Origin: Acidimicrobiaceae bacterium
GTDB lineage: Bacteria > Actinomycetota > Acidimicrobiia > Acidimicrobiales > RAAP-2
Direction of reading: 5' to 3'
Assembly (NCBI GenBank): GCA_003133545.1
Contig: PKYA01000064.1
Location: forward strand, 24,759 to 72,764
Length of the DNA: 48,006 bases
Positions 20,103-30,050 of the stretch are shown here, piece after piece; the stretch's first letter is position 1; each line of letters begins with the position of its first letter. The translations under genes were made by a program, and so were the position numbers. The notes below the pieces were generated by a model. That model worked only from the letters and a program-made list of their open reading frames with translations, was not told the DNA's origin and did not search any database.

Positions 20103-20945
20103 TCAGCCCTTCTGCGCGTGCGCAGCAGGCGTGAGGGCATAAACGACGGAGACCTGGGCCGACTGGATCTCCGTGCCGGACTCGATGGGCACCGCTGCGT
20201 TGGGAGCGTTGGCCGACGCGTACTCGAGGCCCGCACTGACACCCTGCGGAGCCAGCGGGGACTGATCAGTCACGGAGCACAACGCGCCGAGCGACTCTCC
20301 TGCCGCCCGGGCCAAGGCCTGGGCATGGCTGATGGCCTGGCTGGCGGCACGAGCCCGCGCCAGGTCCTCCACGGCGCTGGGATCGGCCACCGAGAAGCTC
20401 ACGGATTGGATCTGGAGCGCATCTCCGGCCACGCCCACCACTCCGTCGAGGACCGCACCGGACTTGGCGATGTCGCGTAGGGTGGCGGTGACGGTGTTGG
20501 TCACCTGATAGCCCGTCAAGGTCGGGACGCCCTTGGGGTAGGCGTACTGGGGCTGAAGGGACAACCCCGACGTCTGTATGTCCTTGGGGAGGACTCCGCC
20601 GAACTCGAGAGCGGACACGGCTGCCATGGCCTTGGCGTTGTCGCTGGCCAGCGCGGCTGTTGCACTCGGCCCGCTGGCACTGACCTGCACCACGACGGTG
20701 AGGAGACCGGGGGTGGCCGTCGCCTCGCCGCTGCCCTGCACCGTCACCTTGGATGTCGACGGGCCGCAGGAGGTCGCGCCGCGCGCCGCGGGCCCGGATC
20801 GTCCGGCGGCCACTCCCAGGCCCGCACCGCCGAGCAGCACGGCCGCCACCACGGCGAGCGTCAGGGCGGAGAGCCGGGAGATGCGACCATGGCGGCCTCC
20901 TGCACGTGGCGCGCCGTCCACCACATCACCTTCGACGTCTGACAT
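20103..20945 (-). CDS. SIMPL domain (DUF541) exported protein
   Basis: VTVQGSGEATATPGLLTVVVQVSASGPSATAALASDNAKAMAAVSAL...GVLPKDIQTSGLSLQPQYAY. Confidence 0.9.
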   Translation of the reverse strand: MSDVEGDVVDGAPRAGGRHGRISRLSALTLAVVAAVLLGGAGLGVAAGRSGPAARGATSCGPSTSKVTVQGSGEATATPGLLTVVVQVSASGPSATAALASDNAKAMAAVSALEFGGVLPKDIQTSGLSLQPQYAYPKGVPTLTGYQVTNTVTATLRDIAKSGAVLDGVVGVAGDALQIQSVSFSVADPSAVEDLARARAASQAISHAQALARAAGESLGALCSVTDQSPLAPQGVSAGLEYASANAPNAAVPIESGTEIQSAQVSVVYALTPAAHAQKG

Positions 20946-21045
20946 GCGAGAGGTCTCCCTTCATTCACTGAGGAGACGGAGCGTTCCCCCGCGCCAATTG
21001 ACGCACCGAGAGCGCGAATGGTTCGGGCCCGGCTGCGCCGCGTGC

Positions 21046-21795
21046 TCACTCGTTGGTGAAACGCGGCTCCCGGCGTTCGGCGCTGGCCTGTATCCCTTCG
21101 TGGAAGTCCGCGGAGCTCCGCAGCCTCTCCTGCTCCGCGCCCTCGTGCGCCATGGCGAGGCGGAGACGCTCGACCAGTCCCTGACGCAGGGTGGCCCGGA
21201 TGGCACGCACGGCGAGCGGCCCGCCCGCGGCAAACCGGGCGGCGAAGGCGAGGGCGCTCGTTTGGAGGTCGGCCTCCTCGACCAGCTCATCGCACAGTCC
21301 GAGCGCAAAGGCATACGCGCCGTCCACCCGCCGCCCGGAGAGGAGGAGGTCCGCTGCCGCCTGTTCGCCGACGACCCGAGGCAGCGTGATGGTGAGGCCA
21401 AACCCGTGATGGAAGCCCAACCGGGAGAAGTTGGCACTGAAGCGGCTGGTGGGTGCGGCGACGCGGAAATCGGCAGAGAGGGCGAAGCCGAGGCCGCCGC
21501 CGATCGCACTCCCCTGCACGGCGGCAACGACCGGCAACGGAGCGGCGAAGAGCCGCAAGGCGTTGCGGTAGAGGGCCGCGATGTCCTGACCCGCGTTGTG
21601 CGCGAAGTCGAGCCCGGCGCAGAAGTGCTTCCCTTCGGATCGCAGGACGATGGCCCGGCACCAGCCGACGGCCGCCAACTCCTCGTATGCCTCGGCGACG
21701 CCACCGACCAGGGCGGCGTCGAAGAAGTTGTTAGGCGGGCGGTGCAGGCACACCACCCCTATGTGCCCGTCCCGGCCGATGGAGACGTCGCTCAC
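21046..21795 (-). CDS. Enoyl-CoA hydratase/isomerase family protein
   Basis: GTG start at 21795 (VSDVSIGRDGHIGVVCLHRPPNNFF), AVQGSAIGGGLGFALSADFRVA; the longer listed ORF extends into the upstream gene. Confidence 0.9.
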   Translation of the reverse strand: MSDVSIGRDGHIGVVCLHRPPNNFFDAALVGGVAEAYEELAAVGWCRAIVLRSEGKHFCAGLDFAHNAGQDIAALYRNALRLFAAPLPVVAAVQGSAIGGGLGFALSADFRVAAPTSRFSANFSRLGFHHGFGLTITLPRVVGEQAAADLLLSGRRVDGAYAFALGLCDELVEEADLQTSALAFAARFAAGGPLAVRAIRATLRQGLVERLRLAMAHEGAEQERLRSSADFHEGIQASAERREPRFTNE

Positions 21796-22298
21796 GGGAG
21801 GCTGCGCCAGTAGATCAACGCGTCCTCTCCGTCGACCGCGGCGGGTATGCGGCCGATCTCTTGAAAGCCGAGCGCGCGATAGAGGGAACGTGCGGGATTC
21901 GACGCGAAGACCAGGTTGAACTGCATGGCGTCGAATCCAAGCTGTTGCGCCTGTTCGAGCGAGTGCTCCACCAGCCTGCGCCCGAGCCCCCGGCCCCGAT
22001 GGCCGTCCACGACGAAGTAGCCGGCGTTGGCAATGTGGGCGGCCCGGCCCACGAAGTTCGGCTTTATGTAATAGGCCCCCGCCAACCGCCCCGAGTCCCG
22101 GGCAAGCCAAACCGCCGAGGAATGCGCCACCCAGTAATCGTCGAACGCCGCGCGGGTGAGGGAAGGGCCCTGCGGGAAACCGTCACCGGCGTCGACGATC
22201 GTCGCGAACGCCGTGAAGAGGTCGTCGTATTCGTCGGGAGTGGCCGGGTGCAGCGCGACGGTGGTGGCCGTGACGCGGGCGCCGTCATGGCCGGTCAC
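21792..22298 (-). CDS. GNAT family N-acetyltransferase
   Basis: NAGYFVVDGHRGRGLGRRLVEHSLEQAQQLGFDAMQFNLVFASNPARSLYRALGFQEIG. Confidence 0.93.
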   Translation of the reverse strand: MTGHDGARVTATTVALHPATPDEYDDLFTAFATIVDAGDGFPQGPSLTRAAFDDYWVAHSSAVWLARDSGRLAGAYYIKPNFVGRAAHIANAGYFVVDGHRGRGLGRRLVEHSLEQAQQLGFDAMQFNLVFASNPARSLYRALGFQEIGRIPAAVDGEDALIYWRSLP

Positions 22299-23128
22299 GC
22301 CGCATCTCCTCGGAAGCCGATGGAGCCGAGACCCGGCCGGACAGCCTCGATCGGATCGCGCAAATCGTCGATGTAGCCGAGCGCGTAGGCCCCCCGGGCG
22401 TAGCCCATGAGCCGGAGCAATTCGTCGGGCAGGCCGGCGGCCACCTCATGTGGCACCGAGAGGTACTGGTTCTCCTCCTGGCGGAGCCAGGCCACGTTGT
22501 AGGTGATGTTCAAGCCGACGCGGGTGGCGTCCGTCTGATTGGCGCCTCCACCGTGGTACACGCTACCCGAGTAGAAAAGGGCAGATCCCAACTCCATCTC
22601 GGCCGGCATCGTGTCGGAAGGCGCGAACACCCGGCCATCCTCCGCGTTGTTGCTGCCCACCACCACCCTGGTCGCCCCGTTGGGCTCAGTGAACGCGGTC
22701 TGCGCCCATATGACGTTGCACTGCACGTCATAGCCACGAGGAAACGGGAAGAAGTCAAAAGCCCACTGATCGCGGTGCAGGGGCTGGGCCGGCTCGCCCG
22801 GACCGATGGCGATGGACTGGGTCAGATGGAGCTGGAAATTCGTGGCGTGGGCCAGCACCATTGCGGTGGCGCCCAGGGCCAGCGGATGCATGACCAGTTC
22901 CCGGCTGGCTGGGGAGCGCGCGATGAGCGCACCGGTACGGCGGGTCCTGCGCCCGCTGAATTCGTCCGGTCCCATCGGGGTGCGCGACACCCAGGGATGC
23001 AGCTCTCTCTCAATGCGGTCCATGAGGTCGCGCGGGGCCAGGCGGTCGACGATCACCGCACCGTCGGCCTTGACCACCTCCGCCACTGCGTCGGGTGCCG
23101 CGTCGGACCGGAGGTGCGCTATCCCCAT
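22295..23128 (-). CDS. Phytanoyl-CoA dioxygenase (PhyH) family protein
   Basis: QPLHRDQWAFDFFP (HxD), LFYSGSVYHGGGANQTDATRVGLNITYN; start chosen at MGIAHLRSD. Confidence 0.87.
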   Translation of the reverse strand: MGIAHLRSDAAPDAVAEVVKADGAVIVDRLAPRDLMDRIERELHPWVSRTPMGPDEFSGRRTRRTGALIARSPASRELVMHPLALGATAMVLAHATNFQLHLTQSIAIGPGEPAQPLHRDQWAFDFFPFPRGYDVQCNVIWAQTAFTEPNGATRVVVGSNNAEDGRVFAPSDTMPAEMELGSALFYSGSVYHGGGANQTDATRVGLNITYNVAWLRQEENQYLSVPHEVAAGLPDELLRLMGYARGAYALGYIDDLRDPIEAVRPGLGSIGFRGDAA

Positions 23129-23209
23129 CGTTCTCTGCGACCCGGCCCTGATGGCATCGCCATGATCATTCTCTGGCCGGCCTGTGCTCCGCAACTGCGC
23201 GAGCTATGC

Positions 23210-23902
23210 CTAGGGCTCGGGCCCGGACGGGGACGCCTCCCTCTCCTTGAGCCATCCGGCGGCGTGCCGGGCGGCCCAACTCTCGGTCACCCAGCCCTTG
23301 AAGATCGACCGCAAGGAGTCGCGGTGCGTCACGGCGAATGCGATGTGCCCGAAGACCACCACGAACACGGTGAAGGCAACGACGTCGTGGACGAAGGTTG
23401 CGCCCGTTCGCCACGACACCGGGAAATGCCCGAACCACTGCATGACCGAGCCGGTGGCCAACATGACGACGATGGTGGTGCCGATGAAGATGGCATTGAG
23501 CTTCTGCCCGGGATTGAACTTGTCGGCCACCAGCGGCGTTCTGCCCAAGGTCCTCAGCCAGCGGATCTCATCGCGCGTCCACAGATTGATGCGCCGTACG
23601 TCGCGCCGCATGCGGGCACCCCATGGTCCGAGCATCGAGACGAGGAGCGGCACCGGCAGCGAGAGCCCGGCCCACAGGTGGATCTGCGCCGCCAGATGGC
23701 GCTGGACGACGAAGCCCGCGATGGACCCGAAGTAGAGGAACAGCGCCGTCACCATGAGAATGCCGAAAAGGATGGCGTTGGCCCAGTGGGCGGCCCGCTG
23801 CACCCGATCGAAACGCAAGATCCGCACCGGCGCGGCCGCGTGGGTAACCGTGGTCATCTCGTGAGACTCGGGTCGGTCGGGCCGATCGAACCATCGACCC
23901 AC
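23210..23902 (-). CDS. Cytochrome b561-type / formate dehydrogenase gamma-like membrane cytochrome
   Basis: RVQRAAHWANAILFG, HLWAGLSLPVPLL, VHDVVAFTVFVVVFGHIAFA; likely start at MTTVTHAAAPV (~23857). Confidence 0.8.
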   Translation of the reverse strand: MGRWFDRPDRPESHEMTTVTHAAAPVRILRFDRVQRAAHWANAILFGILMVTALFLYFGSIAGFVVQRHLAAQIHLWAGLSLPVPLLVSMLGPWGARMRRDVRRINLWTRDEIRWLRTLGRTPLVADKFNPGQKLNAIFIGTTIVVMLATGSVMQWFGHFPVSWRTGATFVHDVVAFTVFVVVFGHIAFAVTHRDSLRSIFKGWVTESWAARHAAGWLKEREASPSGPEP

Positions 23903-24567
23903 CCGTTAACGGGGTACCCGTTCTGCTCCCAGAACCCGGGCTGTACCCGATCCACGACGCGGATGGCAGAGAGCCACTTGAGCGACTTGTACCCGAACAT
24001 CGGCGCCACGTAGAGCCGGACCGGGCCGCCGTGCTGGGTGGTCACGGGGGCTCCGAGCATCCGATAGGCCACAATGACGTCGGGCAGGCGCGCCTGGTCG
24101 AGCGTGAGGCTCTCGGAGTCGGCCCCGTCGTAGGACTCGAACGTCAGGGCCACTGCCCCCGGCTTCACCCCCACGGTGTCCAGGATCTGGGAGAGCTTGA
24201 CCCCCTCCCAGTGGACGTTGGGAACAACCCACCCGGTCACGCACTGGAACTCGCGCACCATGCTGGTGCTGGGCATCGCCTCGAGATCATCGATCGTGAA
24301 GGTGGCGGGTCGGGTGACCAACCCGCTCACCGTGAGGCGGTACTCGTCCCGCGGGATCACCGGGTACGTCCCTGTGATGGAGTAGATGCGGAAATTGTCG
24401 CCTCCCGGGAGCAGACCGCCCAATCCGGACCCGAGAACGTTGCTTACCGCGTTCTGGGCACGCGCGCCGAACGCAATACCGAGTGCGCCCAGTCCCGCCA
24501 TGCCGAGGAACACCCGGCGCCCGACCGCAACCCGTTTCTCCGAGGGCTCAAGCTGATCGGCGGACAC
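23854..24567 (-). CDS. Molybdopterin-dependent oxidoreductase (sulfite-oxidase-like fold), Tat-type N-terminus
   Basis: VGRRVFLGMAGLGALG; EFQCVTGWVVPNVHWEGVKLSQIL; HGGPVRLYVAPMFGYKSLKWLSAIRVVD. Confidence 0.88.
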   Translation of the reverse strand: MSADQLEPSEKRVAVGRRVFLGMAGLGALGIAFGARAQNAVSNVLGSGLGGLLPGGDNFRIYSITGTYPVIPRDEYRLTVSGLVTRPATFTIDDLEAMPSTSMVREFQCVTGWVVPNVHWEGVKLSQILDTVGVKPGAVALTFESYDGADSESLTLDQARLPDVIVAYRMLGAPVTTQHGGPVRLYVAPMFGYKSLKWLSAIRVVDRVQPGFWEQNGYPVNGWVDGSIGPTDPSLTR

Positions 24568-24630
24568 GTCGAAAGCTTACGATGACGCCCTTTCGTTTTG
24601 TCCTCGGGTCGGCGTGCCGTTCGGCCCTGC

Positions 24631-25485
24631 TCAACCTTCCTTGGAGTACTCGAGGATCTGGGGAGCCAGCCTGGGCCAGGTGTCGAAGATGTGGCCCTTG
24701 CCCTGGGAAGTGAGGATCTGCAGGCGCGTCCACTCGTCGTCACCCCACGGGGGCTCGACCAGCTTGGCGCCCGGAATCAGGCTGTGGACCTGCAGTGACG
24801 TCATCTCGGTGTGGTACCGATCGAGCGGGCTGCTGCGCCAGATCACCGTGGGCACGTTGATGCTGGCGAGTTGTTCGCTGGTGACTCCTGGGATCGGCTT
24901 GCCCTCCTCAGGCACGAAGGCACGGAGCCAACGATCCATGACCGCCAGGAATTCCTCCACGTCCATGTCGAGCAGCCGTTGCCGGTTGCCGGGATTGGCG
25001 GCGATCGTCTCGGCCCACTGTGGCATGTCCGCCACTGCGGTCATGCCGCCGGTCAGGGCGGTCGCCATGAAGGGGAGGTTGTAGGTCATGGCCAGGATCA
25101 TGGTCCCGTAGACACCGCCCGAGAGCCACCAACCCAAGACCTTGCGGGCCACGTCGGGGTGCCGCAGCGCCGTGATCAGGGACACCCTGGCGCCGGCCGA
25201 GCCGCCGGCGACGACCGCCGGAGCCATGTCGAGCCGGCGCAGCAATTCGGCGAGGGTGTCGGCGTGCATGTCGGATTCGGTCTCGCCGGTGAAGTTCAGA
25301 TCGGAGGCGCCGGCGTTGGGGCGGTCCCAGATGAGCACCTTCATATCCGGTGCCAGCGCCTCGGCCAAGGGCCGCAGGCCCGGGATGCCCATGGAGAACC
25401 GCCCGCCTGGGGTGAGGACGATGGGGTCGCCCTCACCGAGGATCTCGTAGGCAACCTGGCCCCCGTTGACTTCGATTACCGGCAT
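24631..25485 (-). CDS. Alpha/beta hydrolase
   Basis: MPVIEVNGGQVAYEILGEGDPIVLTPGGRFSMG, VVAGGSAGARVSL nucleophile elbow; ORF extends upstream to 25665 but homology begins about 25485. Confidence 0.85.
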   Translation of the reverse strand: MPVIEVNGGQVAYEILGEGDPIVLTPGGRFSMGIPGLRPLAEALAPDMKVLIWDRPNAGASDLNFTGETESDMHADTLAELLRRLDMAPAVVAGGSAGARVSLITALRHPDVARKVLGWWLSGGVYGTMILAMTYNLPFMATALTGGMTAVADMPQWAETIAANPGNRQRLLDMDVEEFLAVMDRWLRAFVPEEGKPIPGVTSEQLASINVPTVIWRSSPLDRYHTEMTSLQVHSLIPGAKLVEPPWGDDEWTRLQILTSQGKGHIFDTWPRLAPQILEYSKEG

Positions 25486-25697
25486 CGCACCCCCGTTGTC
25501 CGCTGCGCCACTGCCACGCATGGCCACGCCCGAGTACCGCACTATAGGTGGCCGGGTCCGGCCGGAGACAACCGTTCCTACCCCGCTAATGGGGTGTGAA
25601 CAGTGTGGTGTCGCCGGCAACGCCAGCTCCTTATGATGTCGTCCAGTACTGCTGCGATTTCTCACGCGCGCACACAGAGAAGGTCGAAGTAACGCTC

Positions 25698-26906
25698 ATG
25701 GCAGACACCCAGGGCAACGTCCAGGTCCATGCGACCAATGCATCGGCGCCCCCAGATCACGCCGACGAGGTAGAACCGGCCGGTCACTTCCGCATCTATC
25801 TCGGTGCGGCAGCCGGAGTGGGGAAAACCTACGCCATGCTCAACGAGGGTCACCGCCGTAAGCAACGCGGCACCGATGTGGTCATCGGGTTCGTGGAGTG
25901 CCACGGGCGCCAGCGCACAGAAGGGCTCATTGCAGATCTCGAGATGGTCCCGCGCAAACGCGTCGAGTACCGCGGGACTCTCTTCGAGGAGATGGATCTC
26001 GCCGCCGTGCTACCGCGTCACCCAGAGGTGGCGCTCGTCGACGAACTGGCTCACACGAACATCCCCGGCTCAAGCGGCAACGACAAGCGCTGGCAGGATG
26101 TTATGGAGCTTCTCGGGGCAGGGATCGATGTCATCAGCACCGTGAACATCCAGCACCTGGAGAGCATCGCCGATGCCGTCGAGCAGATCACCGGCGTTCC
26201 CATTCGTGAAAGGGTCCCCGATTGGGTTCTGCGCAAGGCAGATCAAATCGAATTGGTCGACTCGTCCCCGGAGCAACTGCGCAGGCGGATGCTGCACGGC
26301 AATATCTATCCGGCCGAGAAGGTCCCTCAGGCTCTGACCAACTTCTTCCGCGAGGACAACCTGATGGCCCTGCGGGAACTCGCACTCCGCTTCCTCGCCG
26401 ACGAGACGGAGGAGGAGCTGCTCGGGCATCTCAGGGACCGCCAGACAGATGTCTTGTGGGACACCAGTGAACGCATTTTGGTGGGCGTCACCGCCGCGCC
26501 CGGTACCGACACCATCGTGCGGCGAGCCTCGAGGATGGCCTCCCGCATCAAGGCCGAGTTGCATGTCCTCCACATCATCTCGGGCGAGGGAGTGCGCCCT
26601 TCGCACGAACAACAGCTCGGCGTGCTCCGCCAGCTGGCCGCCGATGTCGGTGCCCAGTGGCACGAGGTCCGGGCCGACGACCCGGCGCACGCGCTCTACG
26701 ACTTCGCACGCTCCCACCAGATCACCCAAATAGTGGTCGGATCGAGTGGTCGCAGCCGGTGGCAGGAGTTGAAGAGTGGCGGGTCGATAGTCCGCAAGAT
26801 CTCCCAGCTGGCCGCTCCCGTCGGCATCGACGTGCACATCATCGCCCGCCGTGACGCCAAGCTTGCCTCGCCCAACGCCCCCGGAAGCGATGCAGCCCCG
26901 CAATGA
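25698..26906 (+). CDS. Stand-alone KdpD N-terminal domain + universal stress (Usp) domain protein, no TM or kinase
   Basis: HFRIYLGAAAGVGKTYAMLNEGHRRKQRGTDVVIGFVECHGR...VDELAHTNIPGSSGNDKRWQDVMELLGAGIDVISTVNIQHLES; Usp-like C-term ILVGVTAAPGTDTIVRRASRMASRIKAELHVLHI...IVVGSSGRSRW. ATG 25698 chosen. Confidence 0.92.
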   Translation: MADTQGNVQVHATNASAPPDHADEVEPAGHFRIYLGAAAGVGKTYAMLNEGHRRKQRGTDVVIGFVECHGRQRTEGLIADLEMVPRKRVEYRGTLFEEMDLAAVLPRHPEVALVDELAHTNIPGSSGNDKRWQDVMELLGAGIDVISTVNIQHLESIADAVEQITGVPIRERVPDWVLRKADQIELVDSSPEQLRRRMLHGNIYPAEKVPQALTNFFREDNLMALRELALRFLADETEEELLGHLRDRQTDVLWDTSERILVGVTAAPGTDTIVRRASRMASRIKAELHVLHIISGEGVRPSHEQQLGVLRQLAADVGAQWHEVRADDPAHALYDFARSHQITQIVVGSSGRSRWQELKSGGSIVRKISQLAAPVGIDVHIIARRDAKLASPNAPGSDAAPQ

Positions 26907-26940
26907 GGGACCGAAGCGGCTGGTGGGAACGGCCGACTCC

Positions 26941-28305
26941 CTACGCGGACTGAACCTTTGGGTGCGGAGGTTCGAGCGTCAACTGCCCCGTCGTTGCATC
27001 GAAATCGAACAGCTCGCCGTAGCGGCCCCACTGGATCGCGATGTCGAGTTGCTGTCGCACCTCTTCCTCCGAGAAACCACGCCGTAGGAGGTCGAGGAAG
27101 AACCCTTCACCGAGCGTCCCGTCCTTCGTCGCGCGCAGGCTCCGGCAGATTGCCCTGACCAGCGGCGCCCGATCCTCGGCCTCCCGAGCAAAGATCTCCT
27201 TCGAGCGCTGGATGTCGGCCGCCACGAAGCCACGACCCTCATCCGTGATCTCGATGTCGGCGTCCTCCACCTCGGCCAGCCCCAGCAGCTGCGCCGCATC
27301 GACCAGGGGAAGGAGGTCGTCAACCTCAAAGGTGAGATCGTGGGCCAACTGCGGCAGGTCGTCGCGCCCGCCTCTGGCCTCCAAGATCTCGAGGAGGCCC
27401 GACATGCCGCCCACGGTTGCCGCGGGCAGTGGAACCTCGGTGGGTGAGCCCTCCCCCGGCGTGGCGGTCGTCCATACGTGCGCGGGTGCCCCGGTGGAGC
27501 CTCCAGTCATCAGGGTGTAGATCTGGTCGACCAGAGCACCGAATGCCTCGTCGTGCCGGTTGCGGGGCTGGGGGAACATGCAGGAGATCTCCGAGCGGAT
27601 GCGCCCGGGATTCGATCCGAGCACGAAGATGCGATCGGCCAGGACCACGGCTTCTTCGATGTTGTGCGTCACGATGAGCATGGCCTTGGTGGGGAAATCG
27701 GGCTCGGACCACAGCCGCAACAGCTCCGCCCGCAGGTTCAACGCGGTGAGGACATCGAGGGCGGAGAAGGGCTCGTCCATGAGCAGGGCATCCGGTTCGA
27801 CCACCAATGCGCGGGCGAATCCCACCCGTTGGCGCATGCCTCCCGAGAGCTCCTTGGGGAACGCAGATTCGAAGCCATCGAGGCCGATACGGTCGATGAC
27901 CGCTTCGGCCCGCATCTTGCGCTCTGCGGGACCCACCCCCTGAGCCTCCAATCCGAGCTCGACGTTCTGGGCCACGGTGAGCCAGGGCAACAAGGCGAAG
28001 CTCTGGAACACCATGGACACCCCGGGATTGGCCCCGTTGAGCGGAGTCCCGCGGTAGGACACCGTGCCCGACGTGGGGGCGATGAGTCCGGCCAGGCACC
28101 GCAGCAAGGTGCTCTTGCCTGAACCCGAACGGCCGAGAAGGGCGACGATCTCTCCCTCGTGCAGAGAGAGGGAGATGTCGTCGAGCACCGGCAACGGACT
28201 GCCATCGGGCGAGGTGAACGACTTGGTCACATGGGACACCTCGATGATCGACGGGGTGGCGGGGGGCGAAGGCCGGCCGGCCGAGGTCGAGGCGAGCGAC
28301 GTCAT
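26941..28305 (-). CDS. ABC transporter ATPase, nitrate/sulfonate/taurine (NitT/TauT) type, with C-terminal AAA-associated domain
   Basis: LLGRSGSGKSTLLRCLAG, LSGGMRQRVGFARALVVEPDALLMDEPFSALD; about 150-aa C-terminal extension EILEARGGRDDLPQLAHDLTFEVDDLLPLVDAAQLLG. Confidence 0.93.
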   Translation of the reverse strand: MTSLASTSAGRPSPPATPSIIEVSHVTKSFTSPDGSPLPVLDDISLSLHEGEIVALLGRSGSGKSTLLRCLAGLIAPTSGTVSYRGTPLNGANPGVSMVFQSFALLPWLTVAQNVELGLEAQGVGPAERKMRAEAVIDRIGLDGFESAFPKELSGGMRQRVGFARALVVEPDALLMDEPFSALDVLTALNLRAELLRLWSEPDFPTKAMLIVTHNIEEAVVLADRIFVLGSNPGRIRSEISCMFPQPRNRHDEAFGALVDQIYTLMTGGSTGAPAHVWTTATPGEGSPTEVPLPAATVGGMSGLLEILEARGGRDDLPQLAHDLTFEVDDLLPLVDAAQLLGLAEVEDADIEITDEGRGFVAADIQRSKEIFAREAEDRAPLVRAICRSLRATKDGTLGEGFFLDLLRRGFSEEEVRQQLDIAIQWGRYGELFDFDATTGQLTLEPPHPKVQSA

Positions 28306-30050
28306 AGTGAATACCTACTTTCGGCCAATTGATACAGCCGGCGCCAATAGACCCGGTTGACAACTACGACAAAGATGCTCATGACCACCCCCGCACCCAG
28401 GAGGAAGGCGAATTTTCCGTCCGTAGACTGGACGGCGATGTAGTTGCCCAGTCCCTTCGCGTGCAGCGTCGAGTGATGCCAGGTGACGATTTCGGCCACA
28501 ATCGACGCGTTCCAGGCGCCGCCGGCGGCGGTGATGCCACCGGTGACGTAGTAGGGGAAAACGGCGGGCAGGATGACCCGGCGCCATCGGAGGCGCCGGG
28601 TCAGGTGCATGTTGGCGGACATCTCCCGCAGGTCGTTTGGGATGGAGCTCGCGCCGGCGATGACGTTGAACAAGATGTACCACTGCGCGCCAAGCATCAT
28701 GAGAAGGGTGGCGCCGATGTTGAGCGAGATGTGGAGATCGATGAATACCAGGGTGATGAGAGGGAACAGCAAAATCGCCGGAAAACTGGCCAGCACCTGG
28801 ACCACGGGTTGGGCGTAGCGGGACAACTTCGGATCCATGCCGATTTTGACTCCGACTGGCACCCATATCAACGTCGAGATGACGATCAGTACGACGACTC
28901 GAGCGAACGTGATGAAGCCGAGCCCAAAGAGGTACGGAAAGCGGCTGAAGCCCACCACACGGCCCAGGTAGGCCAATCCGGCGTACGCACCCCACAGCGA
29001 AACACCGCCGACGAGCACCCAGAATGTGATGTCCCCGAATCGCTTGCGCGTGGCGTCGAGCGCCAAGGGGTATTCCGCCAGTCCGAACGGTCGGGTAATG
29101 CGGTCGAGCCCACGACCGATGGGGCGAGTGGCGCGCCCGAGCAACGACGGTATGGAGGAGCGACGGAGCAAGTTGAGCACCGAACTGCGCGGGGTGTCCG
29201 ACGACGTCGAAGTCTCGACCCTGAACTTCTCGGCCCAGGCCACCAGCGGGCGGAAGAGCAAGAAGTTGGTCCCGACGACCAGGATGATCATGACCACGAT
29301 GCCGATGAGCACCTTGGGGACTGAGCCTTCTTTGACCGCCGCCCCCATGTAACTGCCTATGCCGGGCAAGTCGATCGGCTGCCCCTTCCCATGGATAAAG
29401 ACGGTCACCGCCTCCGAGGCGGTAAGGAAGAACCATCCGCCACCCATGGACATCATGGCGTTCCACACCAGCCCGATCATGCTGGAGGGCACATCGAGCT
29501 TCCAGAAGCGCTGCCACTTCGTCAAGCGGTACATACGCGCCGCTTCGTCCAGCTCGATCGGCTGCGTGATCAGCGAGTGGTAGAAGCTGAACGTCATGTT
29601 CCACGCCTGTGAAGTGAAGATGACGAAGATAGATGCCGCCTCGAGGCCGAGGAGGCTGTTGGGGAAGAGTTTTAAGAAAAAGGTGAGCGCGACAGGGAGG
29701 AAGACGAGGATGGGTATGGACTGGAGGATGTCGAGAATCGGGACCAGGACTTTTTGGGCACGCTGGAGTCTCGCGGCCGCGGCCCCGTAGACGAACGTGA
29801 AAAGCGTCGAAAGGGCCAAGGCAATGAACATGCGCGTGAGCGAGCGCAGCGCGTAGTACGGCAAATTGCTCAGGTTCGTGGAGATCCGCTCGGTGGAATG
29901 GCCGGGAGTGAAGTTCACGGTCAGCGATCGCCCCAAGCGCACGCCGATGTAGAGGATGGCGAGCAGCAACGCGCCGACGAGGATGTCCGCTGAGCTCAGA
30001 GTCGGCCGGCGCAGCACCGCCCGGACTGGAATGGACCGCCTCATCGCCAC
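28302..30050 (-). CDS. ABC transporter permease, NitT/TauT type, two permease domains fused in tandem
   Basis: Two EAA-like loops: DEAARMYRLTKWQRFWKLDVPSSMIGLVWN and REMSANMHLTRRLRWRRVILPAVFPYYVTGG; 4-bp overlap with the ATPase gene. Confidence 0.9.
   Translation of the reverse strand: MAMRRSIPVRAVLRRPTLSSADILVGALLLAILYIGVRLGRSLTVNFTPGHSTERISTNLSNLPYYALRSLTRMFIALALSTLFTFVYGAAAARLQRAQKVLVPILDILQSIPILVFLPVALTFFLKLFPNSLLGLEAASIFVIFTSQAWNMTFSFYHSLITQPIELDEAARMYRLTKWQRFWKLDVPSSMIGLVWNAMMSMGGGWFFLTASEAVTVFIHGKGQPIDLPGIGSYMGAAVKEGSVPKVLIGIVVMIILVVGTNFLLFRPLVAWAEKFRVETSTSSDTPRSSVLNLLRRSSIPSLLGRATRPIGRGLDRITRPFGLAEYPLALDATRKRFGDITFWVLVGGVSLWGAYAGLAYLGRVVGFSRFPYLFGLGFITFARVVVLIVISTLIWVPVGVKIGMDPKLSRYAQPVVQVLASFPAILLFPLITLVFIDLHISLNIGATLLMMLGAQWYILFNVIAGASSIPNDLREMSANMHLTRRLRWRRVILPAVFPYYVTGGITAAGGAWNASIVAEIVTWHHSTLHAKGLGNYIAVQSTDGKFAFLLGAGVVMSIFVVVVNRVYWRRLYQLAESRYSL

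Noticed and set aside
22448-24013. 521-aa plus-strand ORF
   Set aside because: Antisense to PhyH and cytochrome genes; no domain.
25596-25697. N-terminal extension of the stand-alone KdpD ORF
   Set aside because: Sequence MNSVVSPATPAPYDVVQYCCDFSRAH lacks family similarity; ATG at 25698 is the more plausible start.
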